DNA of 60,973 nt from Bacteroidia bacterium (GTDB lineage Bacteria > Bacteroidota > Bacteroidia > B-17B0 > Aurantibacillaceae), in NCBI GenBank assembly GCA_025362575.1, contig JANYIQ010000128.1, positions 1 to 60,973 of the forward strand. Direction: 5' to 3'. This document shows, one piece after another, positions 42,981 through 51,479 of the stretch. The position numbers were made by a program, and so were the translations under genes. The stretch's first letter is position 1; each line of letters begins with the position of its first letter. The notes under the pieces are model-generated. The model was not told where the DNA came from. It made no database searches and was given only the letters and a program-made list of their open reading frames with translations.

Positions 42981-45900
42981 ATGACGCTTATGAAATTAAC
43001 TATGAAAAACAACAATCCCACGAACTTCAAGAAGAAAGTATTCTCTTTTTTACTTGCTTTTTCCTTCATTTTAGGATTAAACTACAGTTCAAAAGCCTGT
43101 TCACCTTTGAATGTTCCTGTTTTGGTAAGCCAAAGTATTGTTGGAAGTAATTTGATATTGAACTGGAGTTCAAATACCCCATACCACTGCCCTGATGTTA
43201 TTGATGTGGAAATCGCATGTAATACAGCTACCTTTTCGGGCTTAGCCGCCTATACCTATACTTCAGGTGTTGTAACAGGCGCTGTAACAACTTACACTTA
43301 TCCTCCAATGAGTATTCCAATTGGATCTCTGTGTCCTGGTACAGTTTATAAATTCAGAGCAAGAGAAAGAAATAACTCAAGCATGACCTCAAGCGCATGG
43401 TCTGCTAACTTTACCTTTACTACTCCGGGAGTTTTTATTCCTCCAACAGGAAACTTAACTGCAACTCCTCCGGTAATTACACTTTGTCCTCAAGGACAAT
43501 CAACACTTGGAATGGTTTGTACAAACTGTTGCGGTAACCCTCCTTATACTTACACATGGACACCGGCTGCCAGTTTAAGTTGCTCAACCTGTGCCAATCC
43601 GGTTGCCACACCAAGTGCTACAACTATATACACATTAAATGCAAAGGGCGGTCAGCTCGGTTGCTGGGGTATTACAAATACAGTTCAGGTTACAGTAATA
43701 ACTACACCTGCATCCATTGGTGTTGCAAGTTCAACTCCAACTTTATGTTCAGGTCAAACCGGAACTGTTGGCATAACAACATATAGTGGTGCCATTCAGT
43801 GGCAATCAGCTCCGTCTGCAACCGGTCCTTGGACCAACGTTACCGGTGCAACTACAGGTTCTTTTACAACCGTTCCATTAAACACAACAACATTTTATCA
43901 AGCTGTTGTTATTGGTTGCGGACCAACACTTACTTCAAACGTTACGCCAATTAACGTAACTCCAACTCCAACCATTACAACTTTAGGTTCTACAGTTTGT
44001 ATGGGTACTGCAGGAAGTTTATCGGCAAGCGGTGCAACCAGTTATGTATGGTCTGCCGGCGCTATGCCAACAGGCGTAAATACGGCGAGTGCATTACCGG
44101 TATCAACTACTGTTTATACAGTTACGGGTAATACATCAGGTTGTACAGGTACAGCTGTTGCTACAGTTTCTGTAAATCCAATGCCGGTTCCAACTGCAAC
44201 TAATAACGGTCCTGTTTGTACAGGAGGTTCTTTAGTGCTTGGTTCAACAGGTGGCGGTACTTATTCTTGGTCAGGACCAAACGGTTTTGTATCAGCACTT
44301 CAAAATCCAACTATCGTTCCAACAACAACTTTAAATCAGGGTGTGTATACAGTATTAGTTACTTTGAACGGTTGCTCTGCAACTGCAACTACAAACGTTG
44401 TAATTACAATACCAACAACATCGGCTTCTAACACCGGACCATATTGCGCTACTTTCCCGGTTATGTTAAGTGCCGCAACAGGTGGTATTGGTTATATGTG
44501 GAGCGGCCCGGGTGGCTGGAGTTCTGCAGTTCAGAATCCTACAATTCCTGCATCAGTTGCAGCTATGTCCGGTATCTATACAGTAACCGTAAACTTAGGA
44601 AGCTGTACTGCAATGGCAACTACATCGGTAACGGTTAACGCCTTACCTACACCAATGATCGGCAGTAACTCTCCGGTTTGTGTTGGTAAACCAATTAACT
44701 TTACAGGAAGTGGCGGAACATCTTATTCATGGTTTGGTCCGGGTTTAGTGAGTTCAACTCAAAATCCTACCATTAACTCTTCTCAAACAACAAACACAGG
44801 AACTTATACTTTAACGGTGACTGATGCAAATGGTTGTATAAATAAAACGACTACGAACGTTCTTGTAAATGCATTACCTGTTGTTGCAGCAAGCGGCCAG
44901 GTGGTTTGTCAGAATTCAACTGCTAACTTAACATCAAGCGGTGGTGTAACTTATAGCTGGACCGGTCCGAACGGATTTACTTCTTCAAGTCAGAATGCTA
45001 ACATTCCAAATGCACAACCGATCAGCACAGGTCAGTATCAGGTATTCATTACCGATGCCAATACGTGTACGAATATTGCTGTTGCAAACGTTATTGTAAA
45101 TCCTCAGCCTACTCCAAACATTCAAACTAATAGCCCAATTTGTATTCAGAATGTTTTATCGCTTGCAGGTTCAGGTGGTGTTTCTTATGCATGGACAGGT
45201 CCTAACGGTTTCTTCAGTACGGCACAAAGTCCTACTGTTTTAGTAAACACAACTGCTTACACCGGAAATTACAATCTAACCATTACTGATGCTAATGGCT
45301 GTACAGCTTCAACACAAGCAAGTGCAACTGTTAATCCGGTACCGAACGTAACTATTGTATCGAGTAAAAATACAGGTTGCCCTCCTTTATGCGTAACTTA
45401 TACTGCGGTAGCTTCTACTTCATCGCCAATACAAAATTACAGTTGGAATTTAGGAAATGGTGCAGGAAGCAATACACCTAACGAACAGGCTTGTTATCCT
45501 TCGGCAGGTATTTACACAGTAGGTTCAACAGTAACAGATGCTAATGGGTGCAGCAACTCTACAACTTACACAGTTCAAACTTACCCTAAACCTGTGGCTG
45601 ATTTTAATTACGCGCCAATTAAACCGATCGAAGCAGTTGACGAAGTAACATTCACAGATGCATCTTTCAGCGCGAACGTTGCAACCTGGAACTGGTATTT
45701 CATGAATACTGCACAAGCTACCTCGAACTTACAGAACCCACACTACACCTACGCTGAAGCCGGGCAGTACGCCATTGCTTTAGTTGTGAAAAGTGACCAT
45801 GGCTGTATTGACACAATCATTAAATCGATATTAGTTGGAGAAGATTACGGCATCTATGTTCCTACTGCATTCTCGCCGAACGGTGACGGTTTAAATGATG

Positions 45901-46127
45901 TATTCCATGCAAAAGGATTTGGTATCTCTAAATACGAAATGCAGATCTTTGACCGCTGGGGAGAGAAAGTATTTACAAGTACTGACATTAACGAAGCCTG
46001 GGATGGTACCAGCATTAAAGGCGGTAACAAAACAATTGCCGAAGGTGTATTTACCTGGAGAGTTAAATTAACCAACGTGTTTGGTAAATCTAAAGAGCTG
46101 ACCGGGCACGTGACTTTGATCAAATAA
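42981..46127 (+). CDS. Large T9SS type B surface protein with Ig-like and PKD repeats
   Basis: 1048 residues. The first ATG or one of two nearby (42990, 43002) gives the signal region KKKVFSFLLAFSFILGLNYSSKA. Residues 45-150 resemble fibronectin type III (KFRARERNNSSMTSSAWSANFTFTT). About eight Ig-like repeats follow (PVCVGKPINFTGSGGTSYSWFGPG, then TGTYTLTVTDANGC), and then two PKD-type domains near 835-955 (YSWNLGNGAGS, ATWNWYFMN). The C-terminal 85 residues are the gliding-type (type B) sorting domain: PTAFSPNGDGLNDVFHAKG, then IFDRWGEKVFTS. Probably an adhesin; type B cargo often differs in anchoring from type A. Alone, with its own terminator. Confidence 0.87.
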   Translation: MTLMKLTMKNNNPTNFKKKVFSFLLAFSFILGLNYSSKACSPLNVPVLVSQSIVGSNLILNWSSNTPYHCPDVIDVEIACNTATFSGLAAYTYTSGVVTGAVTTYTYPPMSIPIGSLCPGTVYKFRARERNNSSMTSSAWSANFTFTTPGVFIPPTGNLTATPPVITLCPQGQSTLGMVCTNCCGNPPYTYTWTPAASLSCSTCANPVATPSATTIYTLNAKGGQLGCWGITNTVQVTVITTPASIGVASSTPTLCSGQTGTVGITTYSGAIQWQSAPSATGPWTNVTGATTGSFTTVPLNTTTFYQAVVIGCGPTLTSNVTPINVTPTPTITTLGSTVCMGTAGSLSASGATSYVWSAGAMPTGVNTASALPVSTTVYTVTGNTSGCTGTAVATVSVNPMPVPTATNNGPVCTGGSLVLGSTGGGTYSWSGPNGFVSALQNPTIVPTTTLNQGVYTVLVTLNGCSATATTNVVITIPTTSASNTGPYCATFPVMLSAATGGIGYMWSGPGGWSSAVQNPTIPASVAAMSGIYTVTVNLGSCTAMATTSVTVNALPTPMIGSNSPVCVGKPINFTGSGGTSYSWFGPGLVSSTQNPTINSSQTTNTGTYTLTVTDANGCINKTTTNVLVNALPVVAASGQVVCQNSTANLTSSGGVTYSWTGPNGFTSSSQNANIPNAQPISTGQYQVFITDANTCTNIAVANVIVNPQPTPNIQTNSPICIQNVLSLAGSGGVSYAWTGPNGFFSTAQSPTVLVNTTAYTGNYNLTITDANGCTASTQASATVNPVPNVTIVSSKNTGCPPLCVTYTAVASTSSPIQNYSWNLGNGAGSNTPNEQACYPSAGIYTVGSTVTDANGCSNSTTYTVQTYPKPVADFNYAPIKPIEAVDEVTFTDASFSANVATWNWYFMNTAQATSNLQNPHYTYAEAGQYAIALVVKSDHGCIDTIIKSILVGEDYGIYVPTAFSPNGDGLNDVFHAKGFGISKYEMQIFDRWGEKVFTSTDINEAWDGTSIKGGNKTIAEGVFTWRVKLTNVFGKSKELTGHVTLIK

Positions 46128-46147
46128 ATAAAGTTAATTATATTGGA

Positions 46148-46178
46148 AAGCCCCCTTACTTTCGTAAGAGGCTTTTTT
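46148..46178 (+). terminator. Terminator of the type B surface gene
   Basis: AAGCC and GGCTT, with an inner CTTAC-TTTC-GTAAG hairpin, followed by TTTTTTATTT. It lies 20 bp after the stop at 46127. Confidence 0.8.
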
Positions 46179-46218
46179 ATTTGAAATTTTAGTGCTTTCG
46201 TTCTTTGAAAAAAAATAA

Positions 46219-46374
46219 TTTACTTTGAGCAGACAATTACAAGATCATCGAAGAAAAAATAAAGATATCGCAGACAGCATTCATTACGCCAAACGTATTC
46301 AAAACTCATTGCTTCCAACAGAAAAATACATTGAACGGATCTTAAATGATCAGAATAAAGACAAGAGTTCTTGA
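46219..46374 (+). pseudogene. Fragment of a SpoIIE/PP2C phosphatase gene
   Basis: A stop-to-stop frame with no ATG start. It encodes about 50 residues including KNKDIADSIHYAKRIQNSLLPTEKYIERIL, the linker and start of the SpoIIE-type phosphatase domain in Bacteroidota signalling proteins (the block DSI.YAKRIQ..LLP is diagnostic). The rest of the phosphatase is missing: the frame ends DQNKDKSS then TGA. Nothing upstream matches the sensor domains that normally precede it. A relic of a lost gene. Confidence 0.65.
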
Positions 46375-46388
46375 GGTTTCAGAAGCTT

Positions 46389-46757
46389 TTACTTCGGCAT
46401 TATAAGGATATGCCTCAGATCCAGTTCATCGCCTCTACGTGCAATTAACTGTATAAAATGAAAACCATATTGAGTTTCAAAGATCTCTGAAACATCGCCC
46501 GGCTTTAAACTGAAAGCCACTTTTTCAAATTCTTTTACCATGGTGCCCGGAACGATGCCTTTGTATATCCCGCCATTGCTTGCCGAACCCGGATCGTCGC
46601 TGTAAAGCCCTGCTAAAGTACCAAAAGACTCGCCCCTGATCACGCGCTGGCGACAACTCTCCAATTGATCGTGCGCTTTCTTTTTTTGTTCGTCGGTGCC
46701 AGGGCTTTGGGCATTGATGATGAACGGAAATAAAAGAAGTAGAATTAGTTTTTTCAT
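46389..46757 (-). CDS. Small secreted parvulin-type peptidyl-prolyl isomerase, unusual domain order
   Basis: 122 residues from the ATG at 46757, giving signal MKKLILLLLFPFIINA; an in-frame lead upstream is not a signal peptide. The parvulin core is clear: FGTLAGLYSDDPGSASNGGIYKGIVPGTMVKEFEKVAFSLKPGDVSEIFETQYGFHFIQL. The usual first strand (xxHILI) is absent from the N-terminus, and a matching LDLRHILIMPK is found at the C-terminus. Either this is a circular permutation of the fold or a slice of a two-domain SurA-like protein. Probably periplasmic; activity unproven. Confidence 0.75.
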   Translation of the reverse strand: MKKLILLLLFPFIINAQSPGTDEQKKKAHDQLESCRQRVIRGESFGTLAGLYSDDPGSASNGGIYKGIVPGTMVKEFEKVAFSLKPGDVSEIFETQYGFHFIQLIARRGDELDLRHILIMPK

Positions 46758-46863
46758 AGGTGAATTTTTTTGGTTCGTTTTTAGATCATTCAAATATATA
46801 AAACCGATCCATCGAAAAATAATAATTAACATTAATTACCTGATTTGAAATGCCGAAAAATAA

Positions 46864-46891
46864 AAAAGGCCCTCAGTTATGAGAGCCTTTT
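46864..46891 (-). terminator. Terminator of the BNR-repeat gene
   Basis: Stem AAAAGGC / GCCTTTT, with CTCA and TGAG inside, 20 bp past the stop of the minus-strand gene and followed by TTTTTTATTTTT on that strand. Confidence 0.8.
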
Positions 46892-46910
46892 CAATTCTAT
46901 ATTGAAATAT

Positions 46911-48158
46911 TTATTCAATGATCAGTTTTCCATTGCTTACCGGAATATTCTCATTAAACACTTGGTAAGAATAAAGCCCTTGAGCAAAGTTCTGCAAATT
47001 AATGCCTGCTTTTCCTTCATTCATTTTATAAACCCCTACTTGGTTACCTAAAACATCGGCAATTCTTACTTCACAATTGCTTTCGTAAATCAATTCACCG
47101 GCCTCTATGGTTACATTGCCATTGGCAGGATTTGGATAAGCCTTACTTTGAACTGCTTCAATGTAATTTTCCTTTATGCCTGAAAAGATCTCAGTAATGG
47201 CGCGTCGCATAATTCTTGGATTTGGACCAGCCGTATTTACAGATGCAACAATGTGAGTTCCCACTACAGTAATATGTTTCATTAAGAATTCATAATTACT
47301 ATACGTTAAACCTGAATTGTTTTTTGCCCAAGTTGATCCACCATCCTGACTGTAAACAAAACCAGAATCTGTTGCAATCAATACATGATTGGTATTACTT
47401 GGTCTCACATAGATATCGTTTATAAAAATATTATTTGCACCGTTTCCTGCATTATAAGCAGGTGTCCAATTAGCACCGGCATTTACTGACTTAAATATTT
47501 TACCGAATTCAGAACCTGTAAATAATGTTGTTGGTGTTGAACCTAAGGCGCTAATGTATTTATCAAATGCAGTAGCACTAGGTAATCCAGTTGATGAATT
47601 AGAAAAAGTTACACCATTATCTGTAGATTTTATAACCATAGTTCCTGTAGTTCCGGCAAAAAGGGTTCCGTTCAGATCACGAATAACGGTTACCAATGTA
47701 CCGGTAATAACAGCTGATTGAGCAACCCAAGATGTTCCGCTCAATTTCCATATTCTGAATGAACTGCCACTCACAGGGCAAGTAGCTGCAACAACTATTC
47801 CATTAATTACAGCCATTGATTTTATAACATCTGATGCGCCAATAGCACTGGTCATAAGTGTCCAGTTATTTCCAGTGGTAGATTGATAAATAGTGTTCGT
47901 ATTATTTCCAAAAGCATATACTGTGCCCGCATTCATCGTACCGAAACGCAAACCACCTGCAGGAACACCTGTATTTGAAGATGACCAGGTTGCCCCATTA
48001 TCGGAAGAAGAATAAAGTCCACTTGTCGATGGATCACTAGCTAGCACCACACCGAATGCAGAAAATACATCACCACTTGTATTATTACCTGTGGTAACCC
48101 ATTGCGAGAAACCCGATAAAGAACTCAAAGTTAAAATTGAAAGTAAAAGTTTTTTCAT
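46911..48158 (-). CDS. T9SS-exported BNR/Asp-box repeat protein
   Basis: 415 residues with signal peptide MKKLLLSILTLSSLSGFSQ. It has repeated Asp-box-like strands (YSSSDNGATWSSS, SVNAGANWTPAY, YSQDGGSTWAKNN), the beta-propeller motif of sialidase-like and plant photosystem-like proteins, here probably a binding protein. No sialidase catalytic residues can be pointed to. A type A sorting domain ends it (AYPNPANGNVTIEAG to LIIE). Its 5' region holds a strong hairpin (48182-48216). Confidence 0.8.
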   Translation of the reverse strand: MKKLLLSILTLSSLSGFSQWVTTGNNTSGDVFSAFGVVLASDPSTSGLYSSSDNGATWSSSNTGVPAGGLRFGTMNAGTVYAFGNNTNTIYQSTTGNNWTLMTSAIGASDVIKSMAVINGIVVAATCPVSGSSFRIWKLSGTSWVAQSAVITGTLVTVIRDLNGTLFAGTTGTMVIKSTDNGVTFSNSSTGLPSATAFDKYISALGSTPTTLFTGSEFGKIFKSVNAGANWTPAYNAGNGANNIFINDIYVRPSNTNHVLIATDSGFVYSQDGGSTWAKNNSGLTYSNYEFLMKHITVVGTHIVASVNTAGPNPRIMRRAITEIFSGIKENYIEAVQSKAYPNPANGNVTIEAGELIYESNCEVRIADVLGNQVGVYKMNEGKAGINLQNFAQGLYSYQVFNENIPVSNGKLIIE

Positions 48159-48181
48159 GTTTAAAAATTTTAAGGTTTAGT

Positions 48182-48224
48182 TTTAGTCCGTAGGATTTTC
48201 GATCCAACGGACTAAACAAATTTA
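48182..48224 (-). promoter_or_regulatory. Promoter-like -7 element and 5' leader hairpin of the BNR-repeat gene
   Basis: On the minus strand TAAATTTG (48224-48217) matches the -7 consensus, although no good -33 lies 19-20 bp upstream. It is followed at once by a hairpin with TTTAGTCCGT / ACGGACTAAA outer and GGAT / ATCC inner stems (48182-48216). The hairpin would form at the very 5' end of the transcript and could protect it or bind a regulator. Confidence 0.5.
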
Positions 48225-48293
48225 ATAAAAAAATTGATAAAAACCACATTTTTGGCGTTCGCCTTTCTCTCTTTTAGTTACTGTGGTCAAAGC

Positions 48294-50972
48294 CTACTTT
48301 AAAGACTTATACATTTCCGCCAACTTAGTTTTTGTTTCACTGATCGTTTTCAATTCAGCGTTTAGACTTGTAACATCCTTGCTTTCTTTTTTAGCAGCTT
48401 CTATCAATTTATTCTGTTTATCTTCTCTGTCCTGCCAAACATCCACTAAATTACTTTTAAATAACTTCTGCGCCGTATATTTCACAAACTGATTGTCTGA
48501 CTTAGACATCTTTGTTAATTCAGCCGCGCCGGCCATTGCGGTTTCAGGCTTCACGCAGCGCTTCAAAAATTTACCGTAAAGATTTCCAAAACCTAATAGT
48601 TCAAATCCGCTGAAATTATTTTTAGCCTTATTAAAGAATTCAATATTTTCATCGCTCCCATTATTAGCATATAAATTAGCAACGGCATAGATCACTTTTT
48701 TACCGCTTTCGTTCTCAAGCGCCTTTGCTTTTTGTGTTGCTAAAACAGGATTCACTTTTGCAAGTGCATTCAATCCTTCGGCAACTATCGCATACGATTG
48801 CTCGTTCAGTGCTTTTTCATATAATGCATTCAGATCGGCACCGCTATAATTATTAGATAAGGCTTCCAATGCAGCCGCACGCACCTTTGTATTAGCATCA
48901 TTATTATAAATGCCAACAAGTATTGGTTTTATTTCCGATTCTTTGTCTTTGGCAAGATCATTTAAAATATCAATGGCATCTATTCTGAAGTTTTTCCACT
49001 TATCGTTTTGTGCGATCCACTTCGCTAATTCATAAACATCTTTATCGCTTTTATTGATTCGGCAATAATCGATTGCTTCATTTCTATCGCCCCATAAACC
49101 GGCGTTCTTATATTGAAACAGTAATTCTTCTTTTGATTTTTCAAACCGGATATTTCCAAGCAATTGTCGTTCCCCATCAAAATTCACAAGATCCGGTTTT
49201 GCACTTACGTTAAACGTAAAAGTTTGATTGGCGTCTTCGATCCAGATGCGTTTGCGTTCCTTTTTTCCGCCTGCATAAATATCAATGTATACCGGTAATT
49301 TGTAAAGCGGGCACTCCGTAAAATCCTGTTTTTGTTGTACGTTCAGTGTTACTGTTTTTGCAGTTTCATTATAACCTTTTGTGATCTCCAAACGTGGATG
49401 TCCTTTAGCCAGGAACCATTCGTTAAAGAACCAGTTCATGTCTTCTCCGGTAGTTGCTTCAAAAGCCAAACGCAGATCGTGAATTTCTGCACTTTTAAAA
49501 CGACGAGTATCCAGATATAATTTCAGAGAAGCAAAAAAAGCTTCGTCGCCAACATATTTACGTAACATGTGCAACACTTGTCCACCCTTATTATAACTGA
49601 AACCATCAAACATATCTTCGCGGTTATCATAATTGAATCGCACAAGATCCACTTGCTTTTCACCTGACTGCGCCATGTAGCCGCCGCGTGAACCCGCATG
49701 ATGTTCATCTGCCGCATCGCGACCGTATTTATGTTCGTTCCATAAATATTCTCCGTAAGTAGCAAAAGATTCATTCAAGGGCAAATTACTCCAACTTTCT
49801 GCGGTAGCAAGATCTCCGAACCATTGATGAAATAATTCGTGGCAGATCACATCATCACCTTTAACGCCATCAATGGTCTCACGGGTAGTTTGATAAACCA
49901 TAAAATCTCCGTGCAAAGTAGCGCTTGTATTTTCCATGGCACCGCTCACATAATCGCGGGCAACAACCTGTGCGTATTTTGGCCATGCATAATCCACACC
50001 TAAAGTTTTAGAGTAGAATTCGATCATCTCTTTTGTATGTCCGAAAATTGCTTTGGCATGTTGTTCATATTCCTTTTCAACATAATAACTTATTTCTTTT
50101 CCGTTCCAGGGTTCATCAACCACTTTTTTAAATTCGCCGATCGCCATCATTAATAAATAGGTTGAATGTGGCAGATCCATTTTCCAATGATCTGTTCTTG
50201 TACCATCTGCATTCTTCTTAGAATCCGTTAACAAACCATTCGATAGAGTGATGTATTTATCATCAACGGTAATGTAAATTTCATCCGTCATTTTTTCATT
50301 AGGAGAATCTACAGTAGGGAACCAAACTGAGTTACTTTGAGTTTCACCCTGAGTCCATATTTGCGGCATTTTGTTAGGGTCTTCACCTTTTGGATTAATG
50401 AAGTATAAACCCTTATCGCTGCTGATGGCCGCACTTCCGCCTTTTTTAGTTTCGTTCGGTTTGGAGATGTATTCGATGGCAATATAATAATCTTCTTTTG
50501 CTGTATATTCTCTTCCCAAATTAATTTTCAAGGAGTCGTTTTCGTAAACATAAGTAAGTGGTTTATTTGAATAAGTAGATTCTTTTGTTTCTGTTTTCTT
50601 TCCTTTTACCGTTTCAGTTTTTGTTGTGACTTTTTCTTCTGCCAGACTGATGCTTTTGATTTCCATGCTTCTTGCATTTAAATAAAGCATGGAGGTTGGG
50701 TAGAAATATGGCTTAATGTGAAGAAGCGCTTTTCCATTCATCTGAGCATTTTGCCAGTCGAAATTTACTTCAAGTTTGGTATGAAGTATATCATTGGTAA
50801 GTGTATTACTGGCTCTGTAGATCTCCTTTTTAGGAGCTTCGTTAGCAACCACGCGAATAGTGTCTAAATTAATGGAAGGTTCGGAAACCGTTGATTGCGT
50901 TTTTTTTGTGGATGTACAAGCTGCAACGATAATTGCAAACGTAATTCCTGAAACAAATTTGAAATGGCTCAT
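48294..50972 (-). CDS. M1-family zinc aminopeptidase, lipoprotein
   Basis: 892 residues. Lipobox VAAC (Cys19) ends the signal. The substrate-binding GAMENTSAT block and zinc site HELFH (His378, Glu379, His382) with Glu401 (LNESFATYGE) are present, followed by a C-terminal helical repeat region (AALEALSNNYSGADLNALYEKAL). It removes N-terminal residues from peptides at the cell surface or in the periplasm. All catalytic residues are intact. Monocistronic. Confidence 0.93.
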   Translation of the reverse strand: MSHFKFVSGITFAIIVAACTSTKKTQSTVSEPSINLDTIRVVANEAPKKEIYRASNTLTNDILHTKLEVNFDWQNAQMNGKALLHIKPYFYPTSMLYLNARSMEIKSISLAEEKVTTKTETVKGKKTETKESTYSNKPLTYVYENDSLKINLGREYTAKEDYYIAIEYISKPNETKKGGSAAISSDKGLYFINPKGEDPNKMPQIWTQGETQSNSVWFPTVDSPNEKMTDEIYITVDDKYITLSNGLLTDSKKNADGTRTDHWKMDLPHSTYLLMMAIGEFKKVVDEPWNGKEISYYVEKEYEQHAKAIFGHTKEMIEFYSKTLGVDYAWPKYAQVVARDYVSGAMENTSATLHGDFMVYQTTRETIDGVKGDDVICHELFHQWFGDLATAESWSNLPLNESFATYGEYLWNEHKYGRDAADEHHAGSRGGYMAQSGEKQVDLVRFNYDNREDMFDGFSYNKGGQVLHMLRKYVGDEAFFASLKLYLDTRRFKSAEIHDLRLAFEATTGEDMNWFFNEWFLAKGHPRLEITKGYNETAKTVTLNVQQKQDFTECPLYKLPVYIDIYAGGKKERKRIWIEDANQTFTFNVSAKPDLVNFDGERQLLGNIRFEKSKEELLFQYKNAGLWGDRNEAIDYCRINKSDKDVYELAKWIAQNDKWKNFRIDAIDILNDLAKDKESEIKPILVGIYNNDANTKVRAAALEALSNNYSGADLNALYEKALNEQSYAIVAEGLNALAKVNPVLATQKAKALENESGKKVIYAVANLYANNGSDENIEFFNKAKNNFSGFELLGFGNLYGKFLKRCVKPETAMAGAAELTKMSKSDNQFVKYTAQKLFKSNLVDVWQDREDKQNKLIEAAKKESKDVTSLNAELKTISETKTKLAEMYKSLK

Positions 50973-51479
50973 TCTAAAAATTTTAATTTCTAAATTTCAC
51001 ATAAATTGCTTTAACATCAAAACAATTAAGATACGATGAAGATAAAGGAATTTAGCGCATTTACCATACCCCAATTTGGGTGATTGCCAATGCAAAATCA
51101 TTAAAAAGCACGATAATTTAAGCCTCTGCCAAGGGCTGGCACCCTTTATTAGCAAACCAAACAGGCACTTGTTTTTTTATTGCGTGAATTTACCGCACTA
51201 TGGGTGAATCGTGGCAGACTTAAATGCTCTAATTTTGTACAGATTCATTTATTTTTTTGATTGAACAGAAAACCCTCTTTGGTCGGGTAGCTAAAGGGGG
51301 TTTTTGGTTTTAGGGAAGGTTTCACGTAGTCACGACGCGTCGTGATCGCTGATGAAAACGCAGATTTTTCGCAGATTGCCTGCGTTAAAAAGCAGTTCGC
51401 ATTGCCATTAACAGATATGAATTCGTGGGTTTTTCGCAACCGGAAAACTGCCACCTGCTAATGCCTACTCTTTACTATA
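50973..51479. other. Long intergenic region with an orphan promoter-terminator pair
   Basis: About 500 bp without a credible gene. A short hairpin TGCCA-AGGGC-TGGCA lies near 51129. On the plus strand TAATTTTG (51230-51237) resembles a -7 element without a -33, and a terminator-like stem (AAAACCCTCTTT with AAAGGGGGTTTT) follows at 51269-51305, so a transcript of about 60-70 nt is possible. Repeat copy D (51320-51378) lies beyond. TGGGTGAWT words occur at 51076 and 51200. Confidence 0.4.
51320..51378. repeat. Intergenic palindromic repeat, copy D
   Basis: TTTCACGTAG followed directly by the same perfect 16-bp palindrome TCACGACGCGTCGTGA (51330-51345), then TCGCTGATGAAAACGCAGA and TTTTTCGCAGAT. 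It aligns with copy B base for base over most of this length. No closing arm was found here, so this copy is partial. Confidence 0.75.

Noticed and set aside
51245-51454. Minus-strand 69-codon frame
   Set aside because: It crosses repeat copy D and a terminator, and has no family resemblance.
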